NCBI RefSeq assembly: GCF_030159255.1
Contig: NZ_BSCT01000047.1
Span: 1 to 55,757, forward strand
Source of the DNA: Bradyrhizobium sp. SSBR45G
Lineage (GTDB): Bacteria; Pseudomonadota; Alphaproteobacteria; Rhizobiales; Xanthobacteraceae
Direction: 5' to 3'
Length of the DNA stretch: 55,757 nt
Shown here: positions 6,249 through 14,148 of the stretch, one piece after another
Layout: every line of letters starts with the position of its first letter
How positions within the stretch are numbered: position 1 is the stretch's first letter
The notes under the pieces: generated by a model
What the model was told of the DNA's origin: nothing
What the model saw: the letters and a program-made list of their open reading frames with translations, nothing else
The model's database searches: none
Translations under genes and position numbers: made by a program

Positions 6249-8930
6249 ATGAGTAAACCAGTTGATTTCGGCCTGGCCTGCGATCGCCTCCGATCCATGA
6301 CGATCGGACGGATGATCTTTGGCAGCTTTCTGCTGCTGCTCGCCGTGATCACCGCGACCAGCATGGCGAGCGTGATCGCCATCCGCCATATCGATTCGAC
6401 CTTTGCCGAGCTGCAGCGGCTGCAGGGCGTCGGCGATCTCGCCGAGGAGATCGACCAGCGCATGAACGAGCTGCGGCTCGCGGCGCGCGATTTCGTCACC
6501 GATCCCGCCTCGCGCTCGGACCGCGTCATGGAGGCGGCGACGGAGCTCTCCGTGCTGCTGAAGAAGACGCGCCTGCAGCTGGCGCCGGAGCAGCAGGCGA
6601 CCATCGATGGCGTCTCGCAGCGGCTGGCCAATTATCGCGAGGGCATCGACCGGATCAGCGCGCTGATCGCGCAGCGCGCCGAGCTGCTGTCAGGATTGCC
6701 GGCGGCGCGCGAAGGCTTCGAGGAAGCCATCGCTGGGGTCACTGAGCGCGGCACCGCGCGGGCGCTCTTCCAGGTGCAGAACCAGATCGGCGCGGCGCTG
6801 CTGGCGCGGGATCCGGCGGGAGCCGAGCAGGCGGCCCGGAGCATGCGCGCGCTGCCGATCGAGGATCGCACGTTGCGCGTGGCCGCCGATCGCTACGCCG
6901 AGGCCATCATCGCGATTGCCGGCACCGAGGACGAGATCGCGCGGCTCGACAAGGAGGTGCTCGGCATCGAGGGCCGGCTGATCGGCCGGGTGACCGAGCT
7001 GCTGCGCGCGCTGAGCGCCAGCCAGGGCAAGGTGCTGTCGCGCGATTTCGCCCGCACGCTGGCGGAGACCAAATGGCAGAGCATCATTTTCGGAACGGCG
7101 GGGGTGCTGATCGGCATCTTTGCCGCGTCGTTCGTGGTGCGGCGCACGGTGAAGCCGCTCGCCTCGATCGCGCGCTCGATCCGGGCGCTGGCGGCGGGTG
7201 AGAAGGCGACGTCGATTCCGCAGACCGACGTCCAGAACGAGATCGGCGATATCGCACGCGCCGCCGAAGTGTTCCGACAGACGCTGCAGGACGCGGATGC
7301 GGCGCGCGAGGCGGCGGTGCGCGCGCTCGCCGAGCAGCGGCTCGCCGAGGAGAGCTATCGCAAGCTGTTCGAGGCCTCGATCGACGGCATCTATGTGACC
7401 ACCCCGAGCGGCCTCGTGCTCAACGCCAATCCGGCGCTCGCGCGCATCATGGGCTACGAGTCGCCCGGCGATCTGATCCAGGGCGTCAACGACATCGCCG
7501 ATACGATCTATGTCCACCCCCTGGCACGCGAGCGCTATCAGCGGCTGATGCGGCGCGACGGCATGGTGCGCGAGTTCGAATACCAGGTGCGTCGGCGCAA
7601 TGGCGAGATCCGCTGGCTGTCGGACAGCGCCACGGTGGCGCGCGACGAGAGCGGCGAGGTCGTCCGCTACGAAGGCGTGGTCCGCGACATCACCGATCAG
7701 AAGCGCGCGGAAGATGCGATTGCAGAGGGACGGCGCTTGCTGCAGCAGGTCATCGACACCGTGCCGGCGGTCATCAACGTCAAGGATCGCGAGCTGCGCT
7801 ACGTCCTGATGAACCGCTACATGGCCGGCATCTTCAACGTCGAACCCGAGGATGCGCTGGGCCGCACCACGGGCGAGCTGATGTCGCGCTACGGCGCCAG
7901 CAAGACAGATTCCAACGACAAGCGCGTACTGGCGACCAAGGGCGGCCTCGGCTTCTACGAGGAGGAGTATCTCGATTCCTGCTCCGTGATGCGGCAGTGG
8001 CTGGTCAACAAGCTGCCGCTGCTGGATGCCGAGGGCGAGGTCGACAAGATCGTCACCGTGGCGCTCGACATTGGCGAGCGCAAGAAGAGCGAACACGAGA
8101 TGCGCAAGGCCAAGGAGGCCGCCGAGACGGCGCTCCGGAACCTGCGTGAGACCCAGGCCTCGCTGATCGAGGCGGAAAAGCTCGCCGCACTTGGACGCAT
8201 GGTCGCGGGCGTCGCGCACGAGGTCAACAATCCTGTCGGCATCAGCCTGACGGTGGCCTCCGCGCTCGAGCGCAAGACCGAGCGCTTTAGCGAGGCGGTG
8301 ACGCGGGGTGAGCTCCGGCGTTCGAGCCTCAACGAGTTCATCGAGACCAGCCGCAACGCCGCGTCGCAGCTGGTGGCCAATCTCAACCGCGCGGCCGAGC
8401 TGATCCAGTCGTTCAAGCAGGTGGCGGCGGATCGCAACTACTCCGACCAGCGCACGTTCGATCTGGCCGATCTCACCGAGCAGGTGGTGATGAGCTTGCG
8501 CCCGGGTGTGCGTCGACAGAACCTGACGATCAATGTGGATTGCCAGCCCGATCTGGTGATGAACAGCTATCCGGGCCCTTACGGGCAGGTGCTGACCAAT
8601 CTGTTCCTCAATGCCGTCGCACATGCGTTTCCCGAGGGACGCAGCGGCGTGATCGAGATCCGGGCGCGCGAGTCCGGACGCGACAATGTCGAGATCATCT
8701 TTTCCGACAATGGTTGCGGCATGTCGCTCGATGTCCGCCGCCGCGCCTTCGATCCGTTCTTCACGACGCGCCGCGACCAGGGCGGCACCGGCCTCGGCCT
8801 GCATATCGTCTACAACATCGTGACCAACAGGCTTGGTGGCCGGCTCGATCTCGACTCCGAGCCGGGCGCGGGCACCCGCGTTCAGATCATCCTGCCGCGC
8901 GTCGCTCCGCTGGAGCAGGCGGCGGAATAG
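6249..8930 (+). CDS. Membrane PAS-PAS sensor histidine kinase
   Basis: With the ATG at 6249 this is 893 residues; a TTG at 6192 would add 19. A first membrane helix (about 22-43) and a second (about 278-300) bracket an all-helical periplasmic sensor. HAMP follows (about 300-355), then two PAS domains (about 375-490 and 497-615) with PAC segments, a coiled coil, and a HisKA region with H657 in VAHEVNNPVG. The ATPase domain has N (NLFLNAVAHAF), G1 (DNGCGM), F (DPFFTT) and G2 (GGTGLGL) boxes. The H-box belongs to the NNP-type kinases of the HPK4 group. No response regulator is encoded nearby, so it is an orphan kinase. Confidence 0.95.
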   Translation: MSKPVDFGLACDRLRSMTIGRMIFGSFLLLLAVITATSMASVIAIRHIDSTFAELQRLQGVGDLAEEIDQRMNELRLAARDFVTDPASRSDRVMEAATELSVLLKKTRLQLAPEQQATIDGVSQRLANYREGIDRISALIAQRAELLSGLPAAREGFEEAIAGVTERGTARALFQVQNQIGAALLARDPAGAEQAARSMRALPIEDRTLRVAADRYAEAIIAIAGTEDEIARLDKEVLGIEGRLIGRVTELLRALSASQGKVLSRDFARTLAETKWQSIIFGTAGVLIGIFAASFVVRRTVKPLASIARSIRALAAGEKATSIPQTDVQNEIGDIARAAEVFRQTLQDADAAREAAVRALAEQRLAEESYRKLFEASIDGIYVTTPSGLVLNANPALARIMGYESPGDLIQGVNDIADTIYVHPLARERYQRLMRRDGMVREFEYQVRRRNGEIRWLSDSATVARDESGEVVRYEGVVRDITDQKRAEDAIAEGRRLLQQVIDTVPAVINVKDRELRYVLMNRYMAGIFNVEPEDALGRTTGELMSRYGASKTDSNDKRVLATKGGLGFYEEEYLDSCSVMRQWLVNKLPLLDAEGEVDKIVTVALDIGERKKSEHEMRKAKEAAETALRNLRETQASLIEAEKLAALGRMVAGVAHEVNNPVGISLTVASALERKTERFSEAVTRGELRRSSLNEFIETSRNAASQLVANLNRAAELIQSFKQVAADRNYSDQRTFDLADLTEQVVMSLRPGVRRQNLTINVDCQPDLVMNSYPGPYGQVLTNLFLNAVAHAFPEGRSGVIEIRARESGRDNVEIIFSDNGCGMSLDVRRRAFDPFFTTRRDQGGTGLGLHIVYNIVTNRLGGRLDLDSEPGAGTRVQIILPRVAPLEQAAE

Positions 8931-8969
8931 GGGCGATCTGCCACACTTCGGCGACATGTCGCACAACTA

Positions 8970-8995
8970 CGTGAGAGCCCGGATTGACTCTCACG
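8970..8995. terminator. Hairpin after the kinase gene
   Basis: The perfect 8-bp stem cgtgagag/ctctcacg encloses a 10-base loop, 40 bases past the kinase stop. There is no T-run on either side, so it could be a terminator or a leader structure for the next gene. Confidence 0.4.
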
Positions 8996-9070
8996 TTGCC
9001 GCGATCGAATCAAATTCTGGCCCGGTCGATGCATCTCCATCAGCGCACCCAGAGGTGGTGCAGGAGCCAG

Positions 9071-9526
9071 ATGGAAATGAGCAAATGGATCGTGTCCAGC
9101 GGCCATGAGCCGCATCGCGCTGATCGTATCGGCATCAGCAACACGGGTTCGAGACAGGCCGGACGGTGGAAGCCGCCCGTCCAGGTGACGGGTGCAGCCC
9201 TGCTGCTGGCGCTGGCCAGTTCGCCATCGCTCGGGCGCGACCGCGGCCAGTACGCGAACTCGTCGCCGGAGATGAAGGCGTGGTTCGACGGCTTGCGCAG
9301 CGGCAAGGGCCCGTGCTGCTCCGATGCTGACGGCAGCGCCGTCAGCGACGTCGACTGGGAGACCAAAGGCGGCCACTATCGCGTCCGCATCGAAGGCGAA
9401 TGGCTCGATGTTCCCGACGAGGCGGTGATCACCGAACCGAATCGGGTCGGCCGGACGATGGTATGGCCGATGCGCGGCTATCAGGGCCTGTCGATCCGCT
9501 GCTTCATGCCGGGCAGCATGACGTAG
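9071..9526 (+). CDS. Hypothetical secreted protein
   Basis: This protein of 151 residues starts at ATG 9071 with CAGGAG upstream, and a second ATG lies at 9077. A hydrophobic stretch (VTGAALLLALASS, about residues 40-52) follows a charged region and would act as a signal or anchor. The exported part has a CCSD cysteine pair (GPCCSDADGS) and ends in a compact W/Y-rich fold (GGHYRVRIEGEWLDVP). I know it only as a type of conserved small Bradyrhizobium protein; no function is assigned. It is convergent with the VOC gene 18 bases away. Confidence 0.75.
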   Translation: MEMSKWIVSSGHEPHRADRIGISNTGSRQAGRWKPPVQVTGAALLLALASSPSLGRDRGQYANSSPEMKAWFDGLRSGKGPCCSDADGSAVSDVDWETKGGHYRVRIEGEWLDVPDEAVITEPNRVGRTMVWPMRGYQGLSIRCFMPGSMT

Positions 9527-9544
9527 TCGGAATCGCGCGATGGC

Positions 9545-9928
9545 TCAGGCGTATTTCTTGTCGCGCTCCAGCAGCTCGATGGAGATGCCCTCCGGACCGC
9601 GAATGAAGCAGATGCGTACACCGGGGCGGATCGTGGTCGGCTCGGTCGTGAAGGTGACGCCCTTGGCCTTCAGCTCGGCGGCGACGATGTCGATGTCCTT
9701 CACGGTGAGGCCAAAATGATCGAGGCCCTGGTGTGGCGTCACGGGCGGCGCATTGACGCCATCGCCGGGCTCGACCTTGGCGATGAACACGCTGGCGCCG
9801 CCGAGCTTGACGTCGATGCGGCCGGGATTGCGGACGATTTCGCCGCCGAGAATGTCGTGCAGCCAGTTGGCGGTCGCTTCCGGGTCCGGGCTGCGCAGAT
9901 GGATGTGGTCCCAGGTGACATGCAACAT
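9545..9928 (-). CDS. VOC-family protein (glyoxalase/bleomycin-resistance fold)
   Basis: This 127-residue protein is a single VOC unit. It has paired beta-alpha-beta modules starting at WDHIHLRSPDP (residues 6-16) and GLDHFGLTV (near 70). A terminal SIELLE supplies the acidic metal ligand, and the His residues of the two D-H motifs are the other likely ligands. This arrangement is that of glyoxalase I or an extradiol dioxygenase relative, but the substrate is unknown. The start chosen is the ATG at 9928, because further upstream the frame has no conserved sequence. The ribosome site is weak. Confidence 0.85.
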   Translation of the reverse strand: MLHVTWDHIHLRSPDPEATANWLHDILGGEIVRNPGRIDVKLGGASVFIAKVEPGDGVNAPPVTPHQGLDHFGLTVKDIDIVAAELKAKGVTFTTEPTTIRPGVRICFIRGPEGISIELLERDKKYA

Positions 9929-10135
9929 CGTCGAGATCTTTCGAAGAGTGAACCGCCCGAGGAGCGGCAGCGTTTGTGATGTGTCGACAGCGACATGCCT
10001 GTTTACCGGCTCGCCGGCGGCAAGACCAGAGCGGCCAACTCTCTGCCATCGCGGCTGCCCTCCAATTGTCGGCTTTGCATGCAATGTTCGCGACGTTTGC
10101 CAATTGAAGCTTCCAAACGCCCTGCCGGGCAGCCG

Positions 10136-10849
10136 ATGGTGCAGACAGACATGAGCGTGGGCCTCTCTCGACTGCTGGAGCGCAAGCTCGGCGCAACGGC
10201 TTCTCCGGCCGGGCGCCGCGGCGATGCGCAGATCCCGTTGGGAGCGGGTCTGATCGGGCTGCTGGCGCTCGCGCTGATGATGACTGTCGGGGTCGGCTGG
10301 GTCGTCACCACGGTGGATGATGGTGAGACGGCTGACGCCAGCCTTGCTCAGCTCACGGTGAACGCCAGCAGGCAATACCAAGACGATGAGGACGGGACCG
10401 AGCCGTCGCGCGGTTTCCCCGTTGTGCCTGGTGTGGCTGACGGTACGGGAACTGCCTCGTCGGTCCCGGCGGCCGGCTCGGGGAGCAGTCTGATGGACGC
10501 CAATGCCAGCCTCGCGCCGGTCGTGCAGCCGGAGCGAACCGCGGCGCCCGGACCGGCTGTTCCGTCCGGCCTGCGCATCAGTTCCCAGTCGTGGCGACGC
10601 GGCGGTCTCGGATCAAAGGCGCTCGTGACCTTTACGCTGCGCAACGCCAACACGTTCGCAATCAAGGACGTGGAGATCAGCTGCGCCTTCAGCCGGCGTG
10701 ACGGCAGCCACGTCACCGATCGCCGGCGCGTCGTCCAGGGCGACGTGCGCCCGCAAGGCCGCAGGACCTTCACTGCGGTCCATGTCGGATTTGTCAACGT
10801 TAATGTCAGCACGGCGAAATGCGCGCTGGTTGCAGCGACGAAAATCTAA
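10136..10849 (+). CDS. Single-pass membrane protein with FxLYD-like C-terminal domain
   Basis: This 237-residue protein has a basic cytoplasmic N-terminus, one membrane helix (LGAGLIGLLALALMMTVGVG, about 39-58), a low-complexity Ser/Ala/Pro-rich linker (about 75-145) and a beta-rich end (about 155-235). The end reads KALVTFTLRNANTFAIKDVEI, like the FxLYD/immunoglobulin-like domains that report on envelope stress or binding. The ATG at 10136 or the one at 10151 is likely; neither has a clear ribosome site. No neighbour gives its role away. Confidence 0.7.
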   Translation: MVQTDMSVGLSRLLERKLGATASPAGRRGDAQIPLGAGLIGLLALALMMTVGVGWVVTTVDDGETADASLAQLTVNASRQYQDDEDGTEPSRGFPVVPGVADGTGTASSVPAAGSGSSLMDANASLAPVVQPERTAAPGPAVPSGLRISSQSWRRGGLGSKALVTFTLRNANTFAIKDVEISCAFSRRDGSHVTDRRRVVQGDVRPQGRRTFTAVHVGFVNVNVSTAKCALVAATKI

Positions 10850-10898
10850 TTATGTCGCGCTAGTTTCCGGCGGACGTTGAACCTGATCGGTTGTCCCG

Positions 10899-10923
10899 GG
10901 AACTTACTTTCATGGCCTCCGTT
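10899..10923 (+). promoter_or_regulatory. EcfG-type general stress promoter
   Basis: GGAAC at 10899-10903, a 16-base spacer and CGTT at 10920-10923 match the alphaproteobacterial EcfG sigma factor consensus exactly. The start of the next gene lies 44 bases downstream, so a leader of about 35 bases is expected. No competing housekeeping promoter is obvious here. Confidence 0.75.
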
Positions 10924-10966
10924 AGGGTGGATGGTCGGCTCGGGCGAGCCGACGGAGCGGTAAATT

Positions 10967-11443
10967 ATGCCTATCTTGCGTTACTTTCTGTTTGTCGGCG
11001 GTACTTTGATTGCGCTGCTGGTCCTCGCGGACGCCGTGCTGCCCAGCGTACCTTTGCCGACAGCACTGACATCAACGGCCTCCGATTTGCCGGCAATACG
11101 CATCCAATCTGCCCGCAAGTGGCCGGAGCGGATCGTATTGGACACATCGACGCCACCTCCGGCGATCGTCGCGCAGGCGGTGCAGCCTGCGCCGGTCGCA
11201 GCCGCCGAGCCGGCGAGAGGCAATCCGCGCGACGCTTTTGCCCAGATGCCTGGTGTCGACACCAAGCGGCAGGTTGTCGCGACGACGGCCGTCGAGATGC
11301 CCCGTGGGGCGGCCAAGATTTCAGAGACCACGACCAAACCGGCAGACAACAAGAAGCGGAAGACCGCGAAGGCGCATCCGGGCAAACCGATGATCCTGGT
11401 GGCGCAGCAGCCGCATTTCGGCTTGTTCGATTCCACTTGGTAG
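10967..11443 (+). CDS. Hypothetical membrane-anchored protein under EcfG promoter
   Basis: This protein of 158 residues has one N-terminal hydrophobic helix (YFLFVGGTLIALLVLADAVL, about 6-25). The rest is a low-complexity, Pro/Ala/Lys-rich tail with a Lys-rich patch near 127-135 (NKKRKTAK) and an aromatic end, FGLFDSTW. Proteins of this build are common and unassigned in Bradyrhizobium. The EcfG promoter immediately upstream places it in the general stress regulon. The start ATG has GGAGCGG eight bases upstream. Confidence 0.75.
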   Translation: MPILRYFLFVGGTLIALLVLADAVLPSVPLPTALTSTASDLPAIRIQSARKWPERIVLDTSTPPPAIVAQAVQPAPVAAAEPARGNPRDAFAQMPGVDTKRQVVATTAVEMPRGAAKISETTTKPADNKKRKTAKAHPGKPMILVAQQPHFGLFDSTW

Positions 11444-11615
11444 CGTCTGGGCGATGCGATCCGACGCAGGACCTCGCGCCTGACGGACTGCGGCATCGCC
11501 GCCTCCGACGCCGCCAGACTGCCTTGATCTTGCGCAAAGTGCACGTGCTCCGGAGCGCCTAGCGTTACCTCGATGGGATCGGGGCGCGTTGGCCTCGGCC
11601 CCAGGGAGACGCAGC

Positions 11616-12029
11616 ATGACCAGCACCCCGCCCAACCTCTCGATCTCACCGGAGAAGGTCGCCTTCGTTGTGACGAAGGCGCATCAGTATGAGATGGAAG
11701 CCGCCGAGCCGGACCTGCTGGCAGATCTGACGGATGACGACTCGGCGCCGGGCACCGGCGGACGCGGTCAGAATACGGACCGATCGGAACTCGTCAGCTT
11801 CATCAAGGGTCTCAATGTCGACGAGCAGATCGACCTGGTTGCGCTGACTTGGCTCGGGCGCGGAGACGGCTCGCTCGAGACCTGGGACGAGCTTCGCGCG
11901 CAGGCGGCCCAGGCGCACAACAATCGCACGGCAACCTATCTGATCGAGACGCCGATGCTCGGCGACTATCTGGAGGAGGCGCTGTCGGAGTTCGGTCTCT
12001 CCTTGGAAGATTTCGAAGAAAGCCTCTAG
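11616..12029 (+). CDS. DUF3775 family protein
   Basis: This 137-residue soluble protein reads as the DUF3775 type. ISPEKVAFVVTKAHQYE opens it, an acidic linker follows (residues 36-55), and the core ELVSFIKGLNVDEQIDLVAL-x-WLGRGDG runs through about 58-85. It closes with a helical, acidic C-terminus (LEDFEESL). The ATG at 11616 has CAGGGAG seven bases upstream, and the frame upstream of it has poor context. No catalytic residues are known to me for this family. Fifty-eight bases separate it from the next gene, which may be in the same operon. Confidence 0.85.
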   Translation: MTSTPPNLSISPEKVAFVVTKAHQYEMEAAEPDLLADLTDDDSAPGTGGRGQNTDRSELVSFIKGLNVDEQIDLVALTWLGRGDGSLETWDELRAQAAQAHNNRTATYLIETPMLGDYLEEALSEFGLSLEDFEESL

Positions 12030-12087
12030 CCTTTGGACTGTCGGGCGCGCGCCGCATCAGCGATGCGCGCCATGAGGGAGTAGGGTC

Positions 12088-12534
12088 ATGGACAAGATGA
12101 AGGTCGGGACTGGCGACTGGGTCGTCGTTTGCGATGGACGCAAGGCGCTGATCCTGGAGAACGTTGGCGACAGCATGTTTCCGAACCTGCACACCAAGGA
12201 GGTTCATGAACATGATAACGAGCGCACGAGCGCGCAAGGAACCGATGCGCCCGGGTCGGTGCAGCAGTCGTTCGGCTCCGCGCGCAGCTCGGTGGAGCAG
12301 ACGGATTGGCACGATCAGGCTGAACGGGCCTTCCTTAAGCAGATCGCCGACCGGCTCCACCACGCCGTGCTGTCGGGCGAGACCAAGTCCTTGACCATGG
12401 TGGCCTCGCCGCGCGCGCTCGGAATGATCCGTGCGGACTACTCCGACGCCGTGCGCAAGGTTCTGCATGGCGAAGTCCACAAGGACCTGGTGAAGCTGCC
12501 GGTCTACGAAATCGAGAAGCAGCTGCTGGCCTGA
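12088..12534 (+). CDS. Host-attachment protein (baeRF family 12)
   Basis: This 148-residue protein opens with GDWVVVCDGRKALILEN, the signature of the host attachment family first named in Agrobacterium. It belongs to the archaeo-eukaryotic release factor-like family 12. The C-terminal half has LKQIADRLHHAVLSGE, then MVASPRALGMIRADYSDAVR, and ends with the family's VYEIEKQLL. A polar stretch (about 45-75) joins the two parts. The family role in attachment is literature knowledge and the molecular activity is unclear. Its GGGAGTAGGGTC leader gives a good ribosome site. Confidence 0.9.
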   Translation: MDKMKVGTGDWVVVCDGRKALILENVGDSMFPNLHTKEVHEHDNERTSAQGTDAPGSVQQSFGSARSSVEQTDWHDQAERAFLKQIADRLHHAVLSGETKSLTMVASPRALGMIRADYSDAVRKVLHGEVHKDLVKLPVYEIEKQLLA

Positions 12535-12603
12535 GCCGGCGGCGCGGTGCCGCGGTCCGAAGAGGCCGGCGGGCTCACGCGTCGAGACGGCGGCTGCGAG
12601 CGA

Positions 12604-12798
12604 TCAGTGCGCTCGTTCCAGCAATGCTGTCGTCTCCGGCGCGGCCGGAGCAAGGCTCGCTTCCGGCTGCGTCGCTGCCTTCTCGACGATCTCGTAACCG
12701 CACTCTTCCAGCCAGGCGATGAGACGGTCGGCCATGGCGTAGTCCCAGGTCGGGTATGAGCGGGCGATGACTTGGCGTGGCGTGAGCTTGCGAGACAT
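12604..12798 (-). CDS. Small conserved protein, paralog of the neighbouring gene
   Basis: This 64-residue protein (MSRKLTPRQVIARSYPTWDY at the start) shares about 33 of the first 40 residues with the 62-residue protein at 12942-13130. The common core is RxVIARSYPxWDYAMADRLI and AWLxxCGYEIVEK. The C-terminus differs. The core should form two helices; there is no membrane segment or signal. The family seems to be a lineage-restricted small protein of unknown role. A near-consensus EcfG site lies 59 bases upstream (GGAAC-N16-GGTT). Confidence 0.8.
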   Translation of the reverse strand: MSRKLTPRQVIARSYPTWDYAMADRLIAWLEECGYEIVEKAATQPEASLAPAAPETTALLERAH

Positions 12799-12856
12799 GG
12801 CTGTCCTTGCTGTCTGACCTCGTAACCTTCAATCGACGCTTCTCGTACGGCTGTTG

Positions 12857-12881
12857 AACCCACCGGCTGCCGGCCGGTTCC
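12857..12881 (-). promoter_or_regulatory. EcfG-like promoter (one mismatch)
   Basis: On the minus strand GGAAC (12881-12877), 16 bases and GGTT (12860-12857) match the EcfG consensus except for the first base of the -10 element. It sits 59 bases upstream of the small gene at 12798. Confidence 0.5.
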
Positions 12882-12941
12882 TTGAACATCGCGCGAGCGC
12901 GGTGCCGCAGCCTCGATGGTCAACGGGAGCAGGGCCGCTGA

Positions 12942-13130
12942 TCAGCAGGCGCTGGCCACACGCGCCTTCAATTCGTCGTGCGGGACAATGGCCGCATCGA
13001 GCTCCTGTCTCTTCTCGACGATCTCGTATCCGCAGTGATCGAGCCATGCGATCAATCGATCGGCCATGGCGTAATCCCAGCTCGGATACGATCTGGCGAT
13101 GACTTCGCGGGGCGTGAATTTTCGAGCCAT
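12942..13130 (-). CDS. Small conserved protein, tandem paralog
   Basis: This is a 62-residue protein beginning MARKFTPREVIARSYPSWDY. It is a tandem copy of the gene at 12604-12798, with the same AMADRLIAWL and CGYEIVEK core, but its tail (QELDAAIVPHDELKARVASA) is unrelated. The two genes lie in the same direction about 143 bases apart, and about 80% of the conserved protein core is identical. The start is the ATG at 13130; the ribosome site is weak (GGGTCCGAG). No domain function is known to me. Confidence 0.8.
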   Translation of the reverse strand: MARKFTPREVIARSYPSWDYAMADRLIAWLDHCGYEIVEKRQELDAAIVPHDELKARVASAC

Positions 13131-13530
13131 GATCTCGGACCCTGTCTGAGCGTTTCGCCCTGATCTAGCCGAAGCTGTCGCTGCTTCGCGGTGGAATTCG
13201 GTTCTTTTTGTTACATTTGATGTGAAGAGATGACTTTTGTCTTTCCGCGGTGCCCAGGTCCTCACAATCGCCGCCGACATGGTGAAAACCTTCTCGCCGC
13301 GCCGACTTCGATCCATTTCGATGATCGGCTGTGGCGTAGTCGTGCACAGAGCAAGGCCGCCGTGTGGTGGGTGGCGCGGTGTTTCGTCACAGGCAAAAGG
13401 CGAGAGAACGGCGAGAGCTTCGCGGGCATGGTTCGCAGGACGCGCGTGCCGGAACAGAGCGAGCCGTTCACGCTTTTCAGTGCGGCGGCCGACGTTTGTC
13501 GGCCGGTTTGGGTGCCAAGAGAGGGAAGCA
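13131..13530. other. Intergenic, no supported gene
   Basis: This stretch of 400 bases is divergent, between the small minus-strand gene and the Cys-rich plus-strand gene. An AT-richer patch (13200-13235: gttctttttgttacatttg) is a likely promoter area. Reading frames across it are unconvincing. Confidence 0.5.
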
Positions 13531-13767
13531 ATGAGGCTGATATGTCTGGCCGTGCTGCTGGCGGGTCTCTCGACGGCTGGGAGCGCAACGGCCAACGAGT
13601 CCTGCGGTCCGGGGTGTCACGTTGCCCGCAACGGCGGCTGCGTCGTTGACGGCTGGGAGGCGGGTGCCCCGGTGTGGAACGAATGCCCCGCGGGTGCGCG
13701 GCCGAGGCCGCCATGCGGCGCGGCCTTCAGATGGAGCCGGCAAGCCAAGGCCTGCATCGCGAAATGA
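13531..13767 (+). CDS. Small secreted cysteine-rich protein
   Basis: This 78-residue protein has a signal peptide (MRLICLAVLLAGLSTAGSA, cleavage near TANES) and a mature part with six cysteines in SCGPGC, GGC, NEC, PPC and AC. Together with GPGCHVARNGGCVVDGW this gives three possible disulfides. The mature peptide is about 57 residues with several Arg and aromatic residues. It may be an envelope or extracellular peptide. A GAGGGAAG site just before the ATG supports the start. Similar proteins are known from Bradyrhizobium but have no assigned role. Confidence 0.75.
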   Translation: MRLICLAVLLAGLSTAGSATANESCGPGCHVARNGGCVVDGWEAGAPVWNECPAGARPRPPCGAAFRWSRQAKACIAK

Positions 13768-13812
13768 GCCACGGAAGCATGACCCTGGTGCGGGGGCCTC
13801 CGCATGTCCAAC

Positions 13813-14025
13813 TCAGGTGTCGGACGATGGGGCTCCGTGTGAAGCCACCGTGCCGATGTCCAGGGTGAACAGCCTCTGATCGTCGGCGTTCTCCGAGTAG
13901 GCCAGGACCTGCTCCAGCAAGCCGATGACGGCGGTCGCGCGAGCCTGCTGATCGCTATCGTCATAATAGGCGGCCGCCAGGACGGACCCATTGGCCTCGC
14001 ACATCGCCTTGATCTCAACAATCAT
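13813..14025 (-). CDS. Hypothetical small protein
   Basis: This 70-residue frame (MIVEIKAMCEANG...) has the look of a soluble alpha/beta mini-protein: YYDDSDQQARATAVIGLLEQ, then FTLDIGTVASHG. It is convergent with the Cys-rich gene and has only a weak ribosome site. It is kept because codon use is ordinary and no larger frame lies on the other strand. I recognise no family. Confidence 0.45.
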   Translation of the reverse strand: MIVEIKAMCEANGSVLAAAYYDDSDQQARATAVIGLLEQVLAYSENADDQRLFTLDIGTVASHGAPSSDT

Positions 14026-14148
14026 CGTTGCATCCCATGCCGCTTCGGATGCCGGGATACTGCCGAACTCCTGTTAAATTCGCACAAAATGCTCCGAATA
14101 AACTGGAGGTATTATAATGCGGTCCGAAGCTTCAGGAGGATGCTTGCT

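Noticed and set aside
6690..8966. Long minus-strand frame opposite the histidine kinase
   Set aside because: The plus strand has a complete kinase with all boxes; the opposite frame is low-complexity Arg/His/Gln.
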